A stretch of DNA of 64,000 bases from Formicarius rufipectus. Taxonomy: Eukaryota; Chordata; Aves; Passeriformes; Formicariidae. The stretch covers positions 226-64,225 of the forward strand of contig VXAU01001848.1 in NCBI GenBank assembly GCA_013399695.1, read 5' to 3'. The notes beneath the pieces are model-generated. The model was not told where the DNA came from, ran no database searches, and saw nothing but the letters and a program-made list of their open reading frames with translations. Position numbers and translations under genes: made by a program. This document shows, in pieces, positions 33,797 to 45,449 of this stretch; the stretch's first letter is position 1, and each line of letters starts with the position of its first letter.

Positions 33797-34322
33797 ATTC
33801 ATAGAAAGTACCTCCAAGATCATCAAGACCAACCTATGACCAAATACCACCATGCCCACTAAACCATTTAATCACAGAATGGTTTTAGTTGGAAGGGACC
33901 TCAAACACCATCTCATTCCAACCCCCTGCCATGGGCAGGGACACCTTCTACTAGCCCAGGTTGCTCCAAATCTCATCCAACCTGGCCTGGGACACTTCCA
34001 GAGATGGGGCAGCCACAGTTTCTCTGGGCAACCTGTGCCAGGGCTTCACCACTCTCACAGGGAAGAATTTCTTCCTTATATTAAATCTAAATCTCTCCTC
34101 TTTCTGTTCAAAACCATTCCTTCTTGTCTATCACTCCGTGCCCTTGTAAATCATAATGCAAATTGCCACATCTACTGTTTGAACACTTCCAGGGATGGTG
34201 ACTCCACCACATCCCTGGGCAGCCTGTTCAGTGCTTGTTCACTGTTTCAGGGAAGACACTTTTCTTAATATCCAGCCTAAAGCTCCCCTTGCAGGACTTG
34301 AGGCCCTTCCTTCATCTCTGCC
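33797..34322 (-). mobile_element. Host CR1 LINE, split by a second CR1
   Basis: Left part 33797-33868 reads CATAGAAAGTACCTCCAAGA to GCCCACTAAACCATT. The right part resumes at about 34161 with TGCCACATCTACTGTTTGAA and continues through CACTTCCAGGGATGGTGACT to ATATCCAGCCTAAAGCTCCC. In unbroken members of this subfamily those two parts are only about ten bases apart, so the intervening ~285 bases are an insertion. Confidence 0.88.
33869..34152 (-). mobile_element. CR1 LINE inserted into an older CR1
   Basis: Complete tail order on the plus strand: TAATCACAGAATGGTTTTAG, CCCCTGCCATGGGCAGGGAC, GCCCAGGTTGCTCCAAATCT, ATTTCTTCCTTATATTAAAT and the TATCACTCCGTGCCCTTGTA block. It sits inside the host element in the same orientation and must be younger than it. 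Confidence 0.92.
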
Positions 34323-35152
34323 CCCACAGCTCTCTACACACCCATTTCTGCTTCTGAATTCTGAAGATTCCTCCGTGCCTGATTCTGAGCTGCCTCAGCC
34401 CTCAGGTGAGTGGTTGAGATGGGCTGCAGTAACACCAAGCAGGACCCTGCCAACACAGAAAAACATCACTACAGAAAGAACTGTGGCTTTCCCCCACCCA
34501 CACCCGCCCCAAACATTTGTTCCTCCTGTTCCTGTAACTGGAGTCAGCTCGGGGAAGGAGCTCTGGGCCAAGTGTCCCAGTTAAGGCAGTAATTCAGTGC
34601 CCAGATCTGGTGGGTTTGTGTCAGGATCACGAAGGCAAATCCAAGCCCATTACAAATCTATGGAGCGATAGTGTGCTGATAAAAGGCTGGGGGGAGGAGG
34701 AGGAGGAGGATCACATTCCTCCCAGCTCCTCAGGCTGACAGAGCAAAAGAAACAAGAACACTCAGTGCTCTGCTCAGACACACCGAGTGCTCAGCCTGGC
34801 AGGGTCTGTGAGCCTTATCGGCCCGGCAGGGACCTCAAACCTCCTCGAGAACATCCCTGAGGCAGGTCCCATCTGAGCTGTGAGCCCCACCCCGGGTTTC
34901 CTTCTGCTGTGCAGTGGAATGAAGCAGTCCCTGGGAAGCCAATCCTCCACCTCCTCTCACTGCCTCAGCCTCTCAGGGCAGTGGGACTGGCCACGGAGGT
35001 CAGCAATCCTCAGCTGAGCACTTCCCTCTCCCAAAAACAAAGGCATTGGGTGGGCTAAATTAGCCCTTTTTCTTCCAAAAAGAGTGTTTCAGGCTTCACC
35101 CAAAAGTGATAGGAGATCTCATTCTTCTCCTTTTTTAGTCTGCTATTGCAAT
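34323..35152. other. Unique DNA, short AGG repeat
   Basis: An (AGG)n run lies at about 34693-34710. No gene recognised. Confidence 0.5.
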
Positions 35153-35410
35153 GTCTTTTCTTTCTTTCTTTCCTTCTTTCTTTCTTTCTTTCTTTCTCTC
35201 TCTTTCTCTCTTTCTCTCTTTCTCTCTTTCTCTCTTTCTCTCTTTCTCTCTTTCTCTCTTTCTCTCTTTCTCTCTTTTTCTTTCTCTCTTTCTCTCTCTC
35301 TTTCTCTCTCTTTCTCTCTTTCTTTCTCTCTTTCTCCCTTCCCTTCCCTTCCCTTCCCTTTTCTTTTTCTTTCTCTTCCTTCTTTCTTTCTCTTCTTTCC
35401 TCTCTCTGTC
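35153..35410. repeat. Long polypyrimidine microsatellite (CTTT/CTCT)n (~258 bp)
   Basis: Nearly uninterrupted C and T on the plus strand, with blocks of CTTT, TTTCTCTC and CCCTT units. All frames are low-complexity (Ser/Leu/Phe, or Lys/Glu/Arg on the other strand), so none is a gene. Mirror symmetry makes triplex (H-DNA) formation possible. Confidence 0.98.
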
Positions 35411-35646
35411 CTGAATCGTGGAGTTTGGCCTTTGAATACTCCGAGGTTCCCTCTTTTCCAGTTGCCCAGGTCTGCCTGGATGTGGAGAGGGGTCAAACCT
35501 GTGCTTGTTTTGACCTTATCTGAAGGCTGACAGACTTAGATGGACCCCAGAGAGACATCATCCTCCACCCTGAGCTGTGCTGCTGATGGTACTGCTGGAG
35601 GCCACCACAGATCTGCCTGTGAACTGCTCAGAGAAACACTCTCAAA

Positions 35647-35677
<31 letters not shown>

Positions 35678-36954
35678 TACACACTGTAATAAGTTGGAAG
35701 TGTTAAAAAGAAAAACAAACAAACAAAAAAAAAAACCCACAATTTTTAAATTGATTTCCAAATGGAAGTTCTGAAGGACTATATTGCAAAAGTGTCTGTG
35801 ATTTTAGCTGACCTTTCTTAAGAGTTTGCAGGAATAAGCAGAAAAAGCCACCTGATCTGATGTGTTGAATTTTAAGACAAACCCAAAGTGATGACTCAAC
35901 CTAATATGATTGGGTTTTGACTTGCTTTTCTATTTCTGTGAAGGAAAAAACTGGGGAAAAAATTGATTTTGGTTCAACCAACACCTTTCTTTTGATTTTG
36001 ACTGACTGTATTTACTGAGAGCAGTTTCTGAGCCACGAAATCTCCCAGGTAAAGCTGCAACACCCTTTTTGCCGCTGTGGTTTTCTGCCACCCAATGCAG
36101 ACCAACAGCTGCCAACCACTGGGCACTGTTTCTCTATTTTGGTGGAGATCACCTACATTTAGAGAGGCATTTTTGGCAAATACCTATGAAAATGGGAGTC
36201 CTCAATTCCCTGATCAACAGTCAGAAATCCCCAATGACCCTCTACGGAAACACCTGCTTAGAGGGGATCTCCAAGGTCTTCCAGGAAGGATATTGAAAGG
36301 GAAGATGAGCCTTTGCTCCAACCAGAGAGCCTGACTGAAGTCCCAAGCAGCAGATATCTTGCTTTCTTTTGAATTTATTTCCCATTTCACTCTGCTTGCT
36401 GGCTCTGTTTCTAACCAGCAGCTCTCATAGGCTGACTCCCTTCATGCACTTTCGTTGCACTGAAAATTCTGCAAGTGCTTAAGAGCTGCTGTCCACTTCT
36501 GCTTTGCATTCCAAGAGGGAACTTAAGATGAATTCTCACATCCCAGCTCAGCCAGGTCCAGCTGCAGAGATGAAGAGATTTTTAGATAATGCTTCAGGAA
36601 GAAAACCAGATGCAACCAAATGAGTTTGTGTCTGGCCTGGTTACCTCCACGCACAGTTTTAGGAAACCAGGCCAGAGCTCTCGGATCAAATTCATGAGTC
36701 TGCTTAAATTTTACATTGCGAGTCTGTCTGGAGAGCAGGAATGTCATGGCAGTGTCACCAATCCATGTCCCCAATCCCTGAATTGCCACAATAAATCCCT
36801 ATCAAGTGCCTTTTCGAAACAGAATAGTCTAAATACACACTTAGTGTTTGAACTATTTTAAAATATTTATCCCTTGTGGAGTAAAAGCTCAGTCTGCAGC
36901 TCTACTGGAGAAGATATGATCAGCTATTTGGGACAAGACTATTAGAGGATCTTT
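35411..36954. other. Unique DNA with AATA and AAAC microsatellites
   Basis: (AATA)n lies at about 35651-35677, and a short (AAAC)n plus A run at about 35709-35735. The rest is AT-rich, with no gene recognised. Confidence 0.55.
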
Positions 36955-37013
36955 TTGGTCTACCAGATGATCTTTAAGGTACCTTCTAACCCAAACCATT
37001 CTATGTTTCTGTG
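36955..37013 (+). mobile_element. Very short CR1 LINE tail
   Basis: CAGATGATCTTTAAGGTACC, then CTAACCCAAACCATTCTATG and a TTTCTGTGG end. About 60 bases. Confidence 0.85.
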
Positions 37014-37569
37014 GAAAGAATCACTATCACTTTCCCTCCCTGCCTGGTCTGATGGGGCTCTGGAGGAGAGACACAGAGTCAGAGTGCTATTTGCCTGGAA
37101 GAAGTACAACATCAGTGACTATTTGCTTTACTTTGTGCAAACAAAGTGTAGATTCCTCCTCTGTACCTGATTTTCAGTCCCTTTTAGCATCCCCCTTGCA
37201 CACAGTGCAGACCCAACCCTGCCTCATGCACTAGCAAAGAGATAATAAGGTGGGACGTGCTTTATGAGGAGCCACAAAGAAACACCAAGGCCCTGAGGCT
37301 CAGCTTTCCCCATCTGATGGCTCACAGCCTGTTCCAGCAAACACTCAGGGCACTGCAGTGCCTGGCAACAATGCTTGGCACAGGAATGAGCTGCTGATCA
37401 CACCCTCTCAGCTTCCTGCAGCCACTGGCACAGAGTTAACTCCCTGTGCCAGGGCAGCACAGCAGCTCCCCTGGCCAGGCTGGAGGTTTTGCCTTCAAAT
37501 CCTCTGTTTCTTTCATAAGGTCTGTGGGTTTTTAGGATTTGGGTGGGCAGGCAAATTTAAGATCAAATT
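37014..37569. other. Unique DNA, no gene seen
   Basis: Nothing recognised. Confidence 0.45.
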
Positions 37570-37720
37570 AAAGATCATCCCCTTCCAACTCCCTGCCATG
37601 GGCAGAGACACCTTCCCGTACTCCAGGTTACTCCATGCCCTCTCCAAGCTGGCCTTGGACACTTCAAGGGATGGAGAGCAACTTGTGCCAGGGCCTCACC
37701 ACCCTCATGGCAAAAATTTC
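37570..37720 (-). mobile_element. CR1 LINE fragment lacking its terminal tail
   Basis: AAAGATCATCCCCTTCCAAC, then CCCTGCCATGGGCAGAGACA, GGCCTTGGACACTTCAAGGG and GTGCCAGGGCCTCACCACCC. The usual CACAGAATGG end is missing or unrecognisable, which is unusual because CR1 normally keeps its 3' end. Confidence 0.9.
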
Positions 37721-38489
37721 ACTAAAGGGGAGGCCTTTGGGTGAGAAGAAGGAGAAGAGCATTTGTGCTGCCCCTGGTGTGCAGGTGAGGCAAGAGAGGA
37801 CTTCAGGTTGGTGAGTTTCCCTGCCCCTCTCTTGCCTGTTGCTCTGCTCTTCTCATCACCCAGGCTTTGTCCCCTTCCCTGGGATCTCTCCATCCCACAG
37901 GTCTATAAGGTCCCACATCTCTTTAAAGGGCATCTCCCATTTCCCAGGCTGCTTCCATGAAGCCTTTCTAGTCACCTGATGAGCAAGAACAGGTAACAAC
38001 CTCACAAGACATTTCTGTTGTGCTTCTCCAACTCCAGGTCAGACAGTTAGGAAGCATTCTGGTCACCTGAAGTCTAAATGTCACCGTTCCAAAATTAGAG
38101 ACAAGGGAAGGGCAGGGAGGGCATGTGCCTCACCCACATCCCACCACAGCAGGAGAGCTCAGCTTATCCATCTCTTCAGCTCCATGCCAAACCACAGGAC
38201 TCCTTGCAAGGCCTCCCACCATTGCTATGAAGCATGAAGAGCTCTTCATGGATCCTTTTGGATGTTTCCCTCAACCACTGATGTACAGTGTTGATTTGTG
38301 TGTGGAATATGTTATGCCTTAATTCCTCTGACTTTTGAACTAATTTGGCTTTATTTCCCATGCTGCTGTGATTATTATTTCATCAGCCTACTCCAAAACT
38401 CCTCTTCTGAGCCCACTTTTAAGCCACATTGTCTACACAAAGTTCATTCTGGCTTTGTGTCGTTGCCCCTGAGCCTCCCAACAGGCTCC
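37721..38489. other. Unique DNA, possible upstream part of a degraded LTR
   Basis: No gene recognised. If the LTR-like signals at 38505-38612 are real, the last 150-300 bases here would be its promoter region. Confidence 0.35.
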
Positions 38490-38612
38490 CCTTGCAAAGA
38501 GGGGGTATATAAGTGGGTATAAATTATTGCCTCCTCGTGAAGCAAGTTTTGTTTGATTCCTTTAATAAAAATTTGTGGAAGTGCAGACCCAATTTGGTGA
38601 TCAACGCATCCC
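38490..38612 (+). mobile_element. Candidate degraded LTR edge with primer-binding-site-like sequence
   Basis: In plus-strand order there is a TATA-like GTATATAAG (38505-38513), an AATAAA polyadenylation signal (38564-38569), a CA dinucleotide (38590-38591), and then TTTGGTGATCAACGC (from 38593), which resembles the start of endogenous-retrovirus primer-binding regions. Spacing fits a retroviral LTR followed by leader. I see no gag, pol or env remains downstream and no partner LTR, so this could be chance. Confidence 0.35.
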
Positions 38613-39488
38613 TTTTATTTTCACCTACTCTTGTACTAGGACAAGCACCTTTTCAATTTACCCTCAAAGAGAACTCCAGCAACAACCTTTTAGTTTGAAA
38701 CTTCTTTCAAGTAGCTCCACCAAAACAAAGCTCCCCTTTAACAATGCATTTCCTTATGTTCTTTAACTCTCAAGAGTATGAGAGCAAATAATGAAAACCC
38801 TGGCTAAACAAAAGTTTATTTTAAATGGAAGTATCTATAGAAATTTTCAAGAAGGATGTTCCTTCTAACGTCACCGCTCTTGCCAAAAATACACCTCCAC
38901 TGGCATTGTATGATGGTCTCAGACCCATGGGAAGCTCCCTGAGGAGAAACAATACACTTCACTGCTCTTCTAGGCTGAAGGACAGATGGTAACACAGGAG
39001 CTGTTAGCTGTGGATGAAGGGAAAAAACCCAAAGGTCCAGAGAACTCAAAATAACTGACATGTTGGAACTTTTGCTAAGATAAAACACCTCAGTTCCAAT
39101 GCTCTGCCAGAATCATCACAAGCATTCTCACCATTTCAGGTTCAAGATGCTGCCTGCTCTAATATTTTCTCAGGGGGTTACTGGATCCACAGCAAGACTT
39201 TTGGAGGGTGAATGCTTCCTGAGATGTCTCCAGCGGGATGGATGATCGCTGCAGTCCCACTGCACAACTACTGCAGGCTCAGCTCTGAACTGGGCAGTTC
39301 TTCCCAGTCAGGGCTATGGAATTTTGTCCCCAAGCCCTTTGGTTTATAATTCACTAGGTCTGTTGGATGAGTTTGGATGGGTTGGGAAATACTGGGTTGG
39401 CAGTTTTGCTTGTAAACAGTTCAGGATTGAAAATTTGGTGTTTTGTTGGGTCATGACCAGCATGGTGTTGTGGTGGAGAAACAGGACC
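38613..39488. other. Unique DNA, no gene seen
   Basis: No retroviral coding remains or other features recognised. Confidence 0.45.
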
Positions 39489-39771
39489 CTTAAGCAGCTG
39501 AAGGGAGCCCACAAGAAGGAAGGAGAAGGACTTTTACAAGAGCATGTAGTGACAGGACAAGGGGGGACAGATTCAGACTGAGAGAGTGGGTTTAGATTAG
39601 ACAATAGGATAAAATTCTTTTCTACAAGAGTGGTGAGGCCTCAACCTTGGAACTGTCCAAGGCCAGGTTGGAGCAACCTGGGATAGTAGAAATTGCCCCT
39701 GCCCATGGCAGGGGGTGGAACTGGATGGTCTTCAAGGTCCCTTCCAACTCAAACCATTCTATGATTCTATT
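39489..39771 (+). mobile_element. CR1 LINE 3' fragment with internal deletion
   Basis: From TTAAGCAGCTGAAGGGAGCC through GGATAAAATTCTTTTCTACA to AACCATTCTATGATTCTATT. The GGTTGCCCAGAGAAGC block and the usual GGATGGGGCTT stretch are deleted or shortened near 39640-39670. Confidence 0.93.
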
Positions 39772-40419
39772 AAAATAAATGTCCAGTGCAAGTGCATGGA
39801 TGTGTAGATACATGTGGCAATATATGGAATTTTTGGCAACATATGGAATTTTTGTCCCCGTGACTGGAATTTTCCCTCGGTGCATCAACGGAGACACACA
39901 GGCACCACATCCCCATGACCCCAAAGACATGCTGAATGAGTCCTAAAGCACATTGCAGTTCTGCCCTAATCAGTGGTGCCAAACTTCCTGAGTCAACAGT
40001 CTGTTGGTTTAGGATCCACAGTGACAGAAGTCTCTGTAACTGTGAGGCATTGGCTTTCCTCAGCAGAAGGGTTTGAAAAATAACCTTATCTTCCCTAGTT
40101 CATCTCTATCACTCAAGATGACTTTCAGTGCCACAAATACTCTGGGAATATCAAGAGTTTCTTGTCTGATGCCCATTAATTTCAGGGATGTTTCTAATTT
40201 AAGCCTAAATGACAGTGAGTTACCCATCCACATGCAGATGATTTAGGAGCAGATGCAATGATCTAGTTCTCAGAAGTTTCCTCTCTTCTGCCTGGCTTGT
40301 AAGTTCAAGATATCCTACAGGAAGCCACTGGAACAAGTGCTTCCTGTGGCTGAAATCAAAATACGCCTTAGAACCCTGGCCATGATACAAATTATGTTTG
40401 GGGTGATGTCTTTCTGACA
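39772..40419. other. Unique DNA, no gene seen
   Basis: A short local duplication (TATGGAATTTTTG twice, about 39823-39857) is the only structure noticed. Confidence 0.45.
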
Positions 40420-40636
40420 GAGGGAAGGTTTAGACGAAGTATTAGAAGGAAATTCTTCCTTGTGAGGGCGGGCAGACCCTGGCACAGGTTGCCCAGAGAA
40501 GTTTTGGCTGCCCCATCCCTGGAAGTGTTCAAGGTCAGGTTGGATGGGGCTTGGAGCAACCTGGGCTGGTGAAAGGTGTCCCTGCCCATGTTTTTAAGGT
40601 CCCTTCCAAACTGAACTATTTTGTGACTCTATGAAA
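40420..40636 (+). mobile_element. CR1 LINE 3' end fragment
   Basis: AGGAAATTCTTCCTTGTGAG, GGCACAGGTTGCCCAGAGAA, GGGGCTTGGAGCAACCTGGG and a TTTGTGACTCTATGAAA tail. The GGCAGGGGGTTGGAACTGGA block is deleted near 40590. Confidence 0.95.
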
Positions 40637-42354
40637 GAGCTTTCCAAAGACCATTCCATCTAGCTGGGTCAAAATCTTGGCAAAATAGTAGTGAATTTTC
40701 TTTCTAAGTGATGGGAATTCAGCTGCTCAAACTTCCCCGTGCAGCAGGTGAGGGCTGGGAATTTGTGAGACCTCACAGAGTTCAGATTGTGCTCAGTGTG
40801 GACTTAGGTTGTCTGGTGGTGCAGGAAAAACACTTTTTGCCATATATTCTCCCCTAAATTCACTAGTTTTCAACCCTACTGACCTACCCAGTAAAAACTG
40901 GTCAAAACTTCACAGATGACTCCGATTTTTCGATGGTGTGGCTGAAACAGAAGAGTTTCTCCACTATACTCCCCCAGCTGCCTGAGGGTATAGCCCAAAG
41001 AACCAACACTCATCCTTCATCCCTTTCTTGCCCTCTTCCCAATCCCCTGCTTCCCCCCCAAGTCCCAGTGGTTGTCCAGCCACGACCAAAGGATGCTGCA
41101 GCAATAGCTGAGGGGACAGTGAGTGGGAACAGCTCTCCAGAAACCACCAGAGCACCTGGCCACTGGGTGCCCCCGGTCACAAATGCCTCCACACTGGAGT
41201 TCTGCATTGTCCTGCAGCCAGGAGTTTCCAGGATCATGGACAAAGTCAGCTGCAGAGTGTGGGTGAGTTGAAGTGGGCAGGGAACACAGCAGCCTCCAGG
41301 GAGAGGCAGGACATGGCCAGAGGACAGTGCAGATGAGGGGGCTGCAGGTGATAAGCCAAAGGAGTTAAGAGCATTCAGGAAAAGAGGTGCCAGAACCTCA
41401 AGGACAGTCTGGAGACATTCAAGATCCTTCTGGATCATCCATGACTCCCTCCTGATTCAGGCTCTCTCTCTGTCCCATTACCTGTTCAACACTTCCAGAA
41501 ACTCCCATATTCCTATTTCCTCCGCTTCCCTCTTCCCACTTCTGACCATTCCTTCCATTACCTAGGTTTCCTGCTTCCTTGATGCCATTTTTTATACCAC
41601 TTGAAATGACAGCACTAACAGGCAATATTGTCTGGACCTTTCCCTTTCCCTTGTCCCAGATGATTCCCACTTCAATTGGTTTTCACCAAAAAACCCATTG
41701 CTTTTGTTTGGGGAAGAGTATGACATGGGGTTTGTGTCCAGGGTTTGTACACAGGCTGGGGACACCTACCCCAACATTTCCAGGAAGAAGAGGCTGTGGC
41801 AGGAATGGCCTTATGGTGTTAACCAGTTTGCACATCAATCTCTTCCCACATCACCTCTGAGGATGTGCAAGAGGGTGTCACCCAGGACCAAAGCCATCCC
41901 CACCCAGAACCCAAGTGTCACTTCAGAAAGAGGTGTGGAGATGCTGCACACCTGCCTAGGGGTTCTTCCCACCCTTCCCAAAACAACGGGGTAAATACAC
42001 GGTAGGTCCAGTGGCACAACAGCCACATCTTCTGGAAAGTAGCCAAAAAGAATGAAATTGTCTTAGAGTAGACATTTTGGGGAATATCCAGGTCACAGAC
42101 AGCAAGTACTCGGTGTCCTTTTGGTTATGGTGGCCAATCTTCTGCTGTCTAAGAAGACATGGCTCTTCTCTAATTCCTTTGTCACACCAGTGAGCCCCAT
42201 GGGGATTGCAGGTCTTGCATAACACAAGGTGGATCTCATGGCACTGGGCACCTCTGCTTAAGAAACAGAAGCCCAACTTTCACAGCAAAATGAAATCACC
42301 TGGTGCTAATAATGCCAAAGTTCAGAGTTCTGTCCCTGGATGGGCTGTTCACTG
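40637..42354. other. Unique intergenic DNA, no gene seen
   Basis: 1.7 kb. Open frames of up to ~140 codons overlap on both strands around 41010-41440 and show no family features. Confidence 0.45.
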
Positions 42355-42414
42355 AAGAGCTGGACTTGAAGATCCTCGTGGGTCCCTTCCAACTCAGAAT
42401 ATTCTGTGATTTTC
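42355..42414 (+). mobile_element. Short CR1 LINE tail
   Basis: GAGCTGGACTTGAAGATCCT, then GGGTCCCTTCCAACTCAGAA and TATTCTGTGATTTTCT. Confidence 0.85.
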
Positions 42415-42497
42415 TGGGTATTTAAGCTCCCAGGATAGTCAACAGAAACTGAGGGCTCAACCCAGCTGAGCTCTGATATCACCTGAGGTGCTCTGTG

Positions 42498-42609
42498 ATA
42501 TCATAGAAGACCCTGAGTTGGAAGAGATCCACTAGGATCATCAAAGTCCATCTCCTGACCCTGCTCAGGACAGCCCCAAGAATCCCACCACATGCCTGAG
42601 AGTGTTGTA
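42498..42609 (-). mobile_element. CR1 LINE tail, 'CCTGAGTTGG' type
   Basis: ATATCATAGAAGACCCTGAG, TAGGATCATCAAAGTCCATC, TCCTGACCCTGCTCAGGACA and GCCTGAGAGTGTTGT. It lies ~85 bases from the plus-strand tail at 42355, forming a close inverted pair of different tail types. Confidence 0.9.
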
Positions 42610-43050
42610 TTTCAGATACAGATAGATTACATATGTATCTATAGCTAGATATCAGACACCTCACAGAGACAACTCAGCCCAATGAACCTGGATTGGCATC
42701 TGAATCCCACCTACTGTGGGTGGCATGGGCAGGAGTCGACAGTAATGCTAAGCTTGAGGAACAAATGCCATGGAAGGAGGAGGAAACCTGCACAGGCTAA
42801 AAGCTTCTTCACCAAGGGAGCAGAGACGGGTCAGGAATACCAGACATTATATGGGATTAGTTTGCAGAGGCAGAGACAGGTCCCCAAACAAACCTGGTCT
42901 GGATCTCGGGGCTTCTGAGGGACTAGTCCATGCTGGTGGCATGGCCAGCTGTGTCCTGCCCCATCCCTCCTAAACCTTAGGAGGTGGGAACCCACCAGTG
43001 GTGTTTTGCTGCTGTTTGTGAGGCACCAGCAGGCTCCTGCCAGCAGTGAT
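42610..43050. other. Unique DNA, decayed GATA-like repeat
   Basis: An AT-rich, nearly palindromic GATA/TATC patch lies at about 42615-42655. No gene seen. Confidence 0.4.
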
Positions 43051-44560
43051 GGAAACTAAATATAAACTGGCTCGGGCTCACAGATTTCATTATCGAGCTG
43101 AGAAGAGGAAACACCTGGAGCGAGGGGAGGAGGGGTTGAGCCCGTCCAGCCCTGGTGCTCGCAGGGAATACCCGCCCCGGAGGCAGCGGCGTTTCCATCA
43201 CAGCCTCGGAACAAAGAATAGATAGTGTTTTCCACTCTGGCAGCACGTCCTTTCGGAGTCCCTGTCCGGCTCAAGCGGCAATTGCTGCAGCCCCAGGCTG
43301 CGGGCAGGCTCCTTACGACACCTCTCATCGAGGGACTTGGAGAGGACGAGCCAAAAACACTCTGTCTACCTGCCAGCCCTTCATCTTCTGCTGGCCGGGA
43401 TGTCTCTCGAGGGGGACAGCGATGTCTTGCAAAGGATGGTCCCCCGCCCACTGTCCCCACCACCACTCATGGTGTTGGCCTTTCCTCCCTCCGCAGCGAC
43501 CTCCTCCATCCCCATCCTCATCTCATCAAAGGGCTCTGTGTTGTGCCTCCCGCTCCTATTGAGGTCGGCACTACAAATTATCCTTTCATTCCTGCTGTCG
43601 TCCCCCCGGCACAGCACTGAAGTCTCTGTCCCCTCCCCTCACTCTCTTCAAGTTCAAACCCGAATAAAACCCCCCCACCAAACCAAACCCACAACTTATA
43701 TTTTGGTTTTTTCCCCGTGAAAAGCAGTCCACTTGCTCCGACTTTCATCCCCACCCCGTTTTCTGCCCTTCTTCCAGGAAAACATCCCCGGTGAGAGGGG
43801 AGGATAACGCAGGAGCCCGCATCCATCCCGACAGCTGCTCCCGCTCCGCCAGCCGGCAATAAAGATTTTGTTTTCCCTCTCTCCCTTCACATGCTAATCA
43901 CCCAGCAGTGATTAGAGCCGCAGCCTGACTCCAAGGGAAAGGAACAGAGGCGAGAGGGGATTTTTTTTCAACGCCGAGTAGAAAGGTTGGGGGGAGGCGG
44001 GGAGGGAGAAATTGGGGAAGGGAAAACAAAACAGAGCAGCAAAACGTAGCGATGGGACTTGAAGTAGCCACATTCCTTATGGTTGGTCACGTCCGTCCCT
44101 TTCAACGTTCAATCCCAAAGTGACTGGGCGAGGGGCCTATTAAAGATCCCTCTTTTCTTCTTAGTATTCCTGCCTCCCAGTCGGAGGAGGTGGCGAGGAG
44201 GGGGAAAGGGAGATGGGAGCAGGTCTGGGGAGGGCGCTGGGAAATTCCTGGCATTTTTCTGCCTTTGTGTCTGGGGGCTGAACTGAAAGGAAGGGATGCC
44301 GGGCTGCATTAAGCCTCCTGCCCCCCTCCAGCAGAGAAGGGATTGCGCTCCCAGAACTGAGAGCCTTTTTATCCCCTTCCTTAGACAGCTTCCAAGAGAA
44401 AAAAAAAAAAGAAAATTTGGTGGGGTTTTGAGGGAGACACGTCTCTCAAGGGAACTCCGAGTTCTCTCTGCCATCTCACTTGGTAATCCCGACTCCTTTT
44501 GATCCCCACAGGAAAACAGATCTCTGTGCATCCCGGGTGGGGGGTAATCCTTTCATTTTT
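43051..44560. promoter_or_regulatory. Candidate enhancer or orphan CpG island
   Basis: This 1.5 kb block holds no recognisable repeat and, at about 43090-44180, is far richer in CpG than the surrounding 40 kb. It contains a MEF2-consensus match CTAAATATAA (43056-43065) and a perfect inverted repeat with TAAT homeodomain-type cores, CTAATCAC (43894-43901) and GTGATTAG (43908-43915). No start codon with a plausible first exon is evident, so an enhancer, a non-coding RNA promoter or a missed 5' exon are all possible. Overlapping GC-rich open frames in several phases are best explained by composition. Confidence 0.4.
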
Positions 44561-45449
44561 GTGTCTGGTTTCACTTCATAATTGCTGTTTGATGGGGCTT
44601 CCCTGGCTTCTCTTTTGACATGACACTGCACTGCTTCCTTTCACAGTCAGATCCCAGCTGGTCACATTCCTCAGGGAATAACAGCCACCACCGTGGGGCT
44701 CAGCAAAGCCTGGTCTGAGCCACCACCAAATTCCCCAAATATCTGAAGGTAGATAAAGAGGCAGAGTGGCAACGGAGGCATCTTCCTCGAGACTACTGTG
44801 AGACTTGCAATAGGTGACCTCCCAGGAGCTCCAGCACGGGTACGTTGATCCAGAGCACCACGTTCATCAACCACCAACCTGTCACCCACAAAGTCCTGGA
44901 ATCCTTTTGCACTTCTATTCATGTTTCTGGTCTCCACAGCACCAGGAGTCAGCAAGAGCCACACCTGAGCTCTGGCTGGCTTTGTCTTGGCCGAGGGGTG
45001 ACGTCCAGCTGCTGGAGTTAGAGGAAGGAGTGAATGTTCCTGCTCTCTGCCTCCCGTATCCCTCCGGATGCTGTGACCCAGGGGCTGTTCTCCTGCTCAG
45101 CTTTCTCTGCTGCAGACAATGGAGTCCCAGTCTATTCCCTGGGCAGTGCTTACACAGAAATCAGTCAGGGCCTGTGGATTGTTCCTGCTGCTTTTACCTT
45201 TTCCAGCACTATTGTATCCTGTCGAGGTGGGGGGATCACCATTGTACACACTGTGCAGGACCTCAATGCCCCAGAGATTTACTCAATGTGAGGGGGCTTT
45301 TTTTAAATATTATTCTTTCCTTACAAACTCTAAACTCCTGCTTGACCTTTTTGACTCTGGCTGAGTGTAGTGATGACATTTCACTCAGCTCTTTCCAGGG
45401 ACCCAGATATGTCACCCTGGGAATGGCTGATTTGGGGTCTCTGTATGGT
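44561..45449. other. Unique DNA, no supported gene
   Basis: A 212-codon plus-strand open frame (44814-45452) ends at the start of the old CR1 relic. It has no domain I recognise, and another frame is open over much of the same stretch. Confidence 0.4.

Noticed and set aside
35143..35530. Lys/Glu-Arg or Ser/Leu/Phe-rich open frames of 85-150 codons
   Set aside because: Translations of the polypyrimidine microsatellite.
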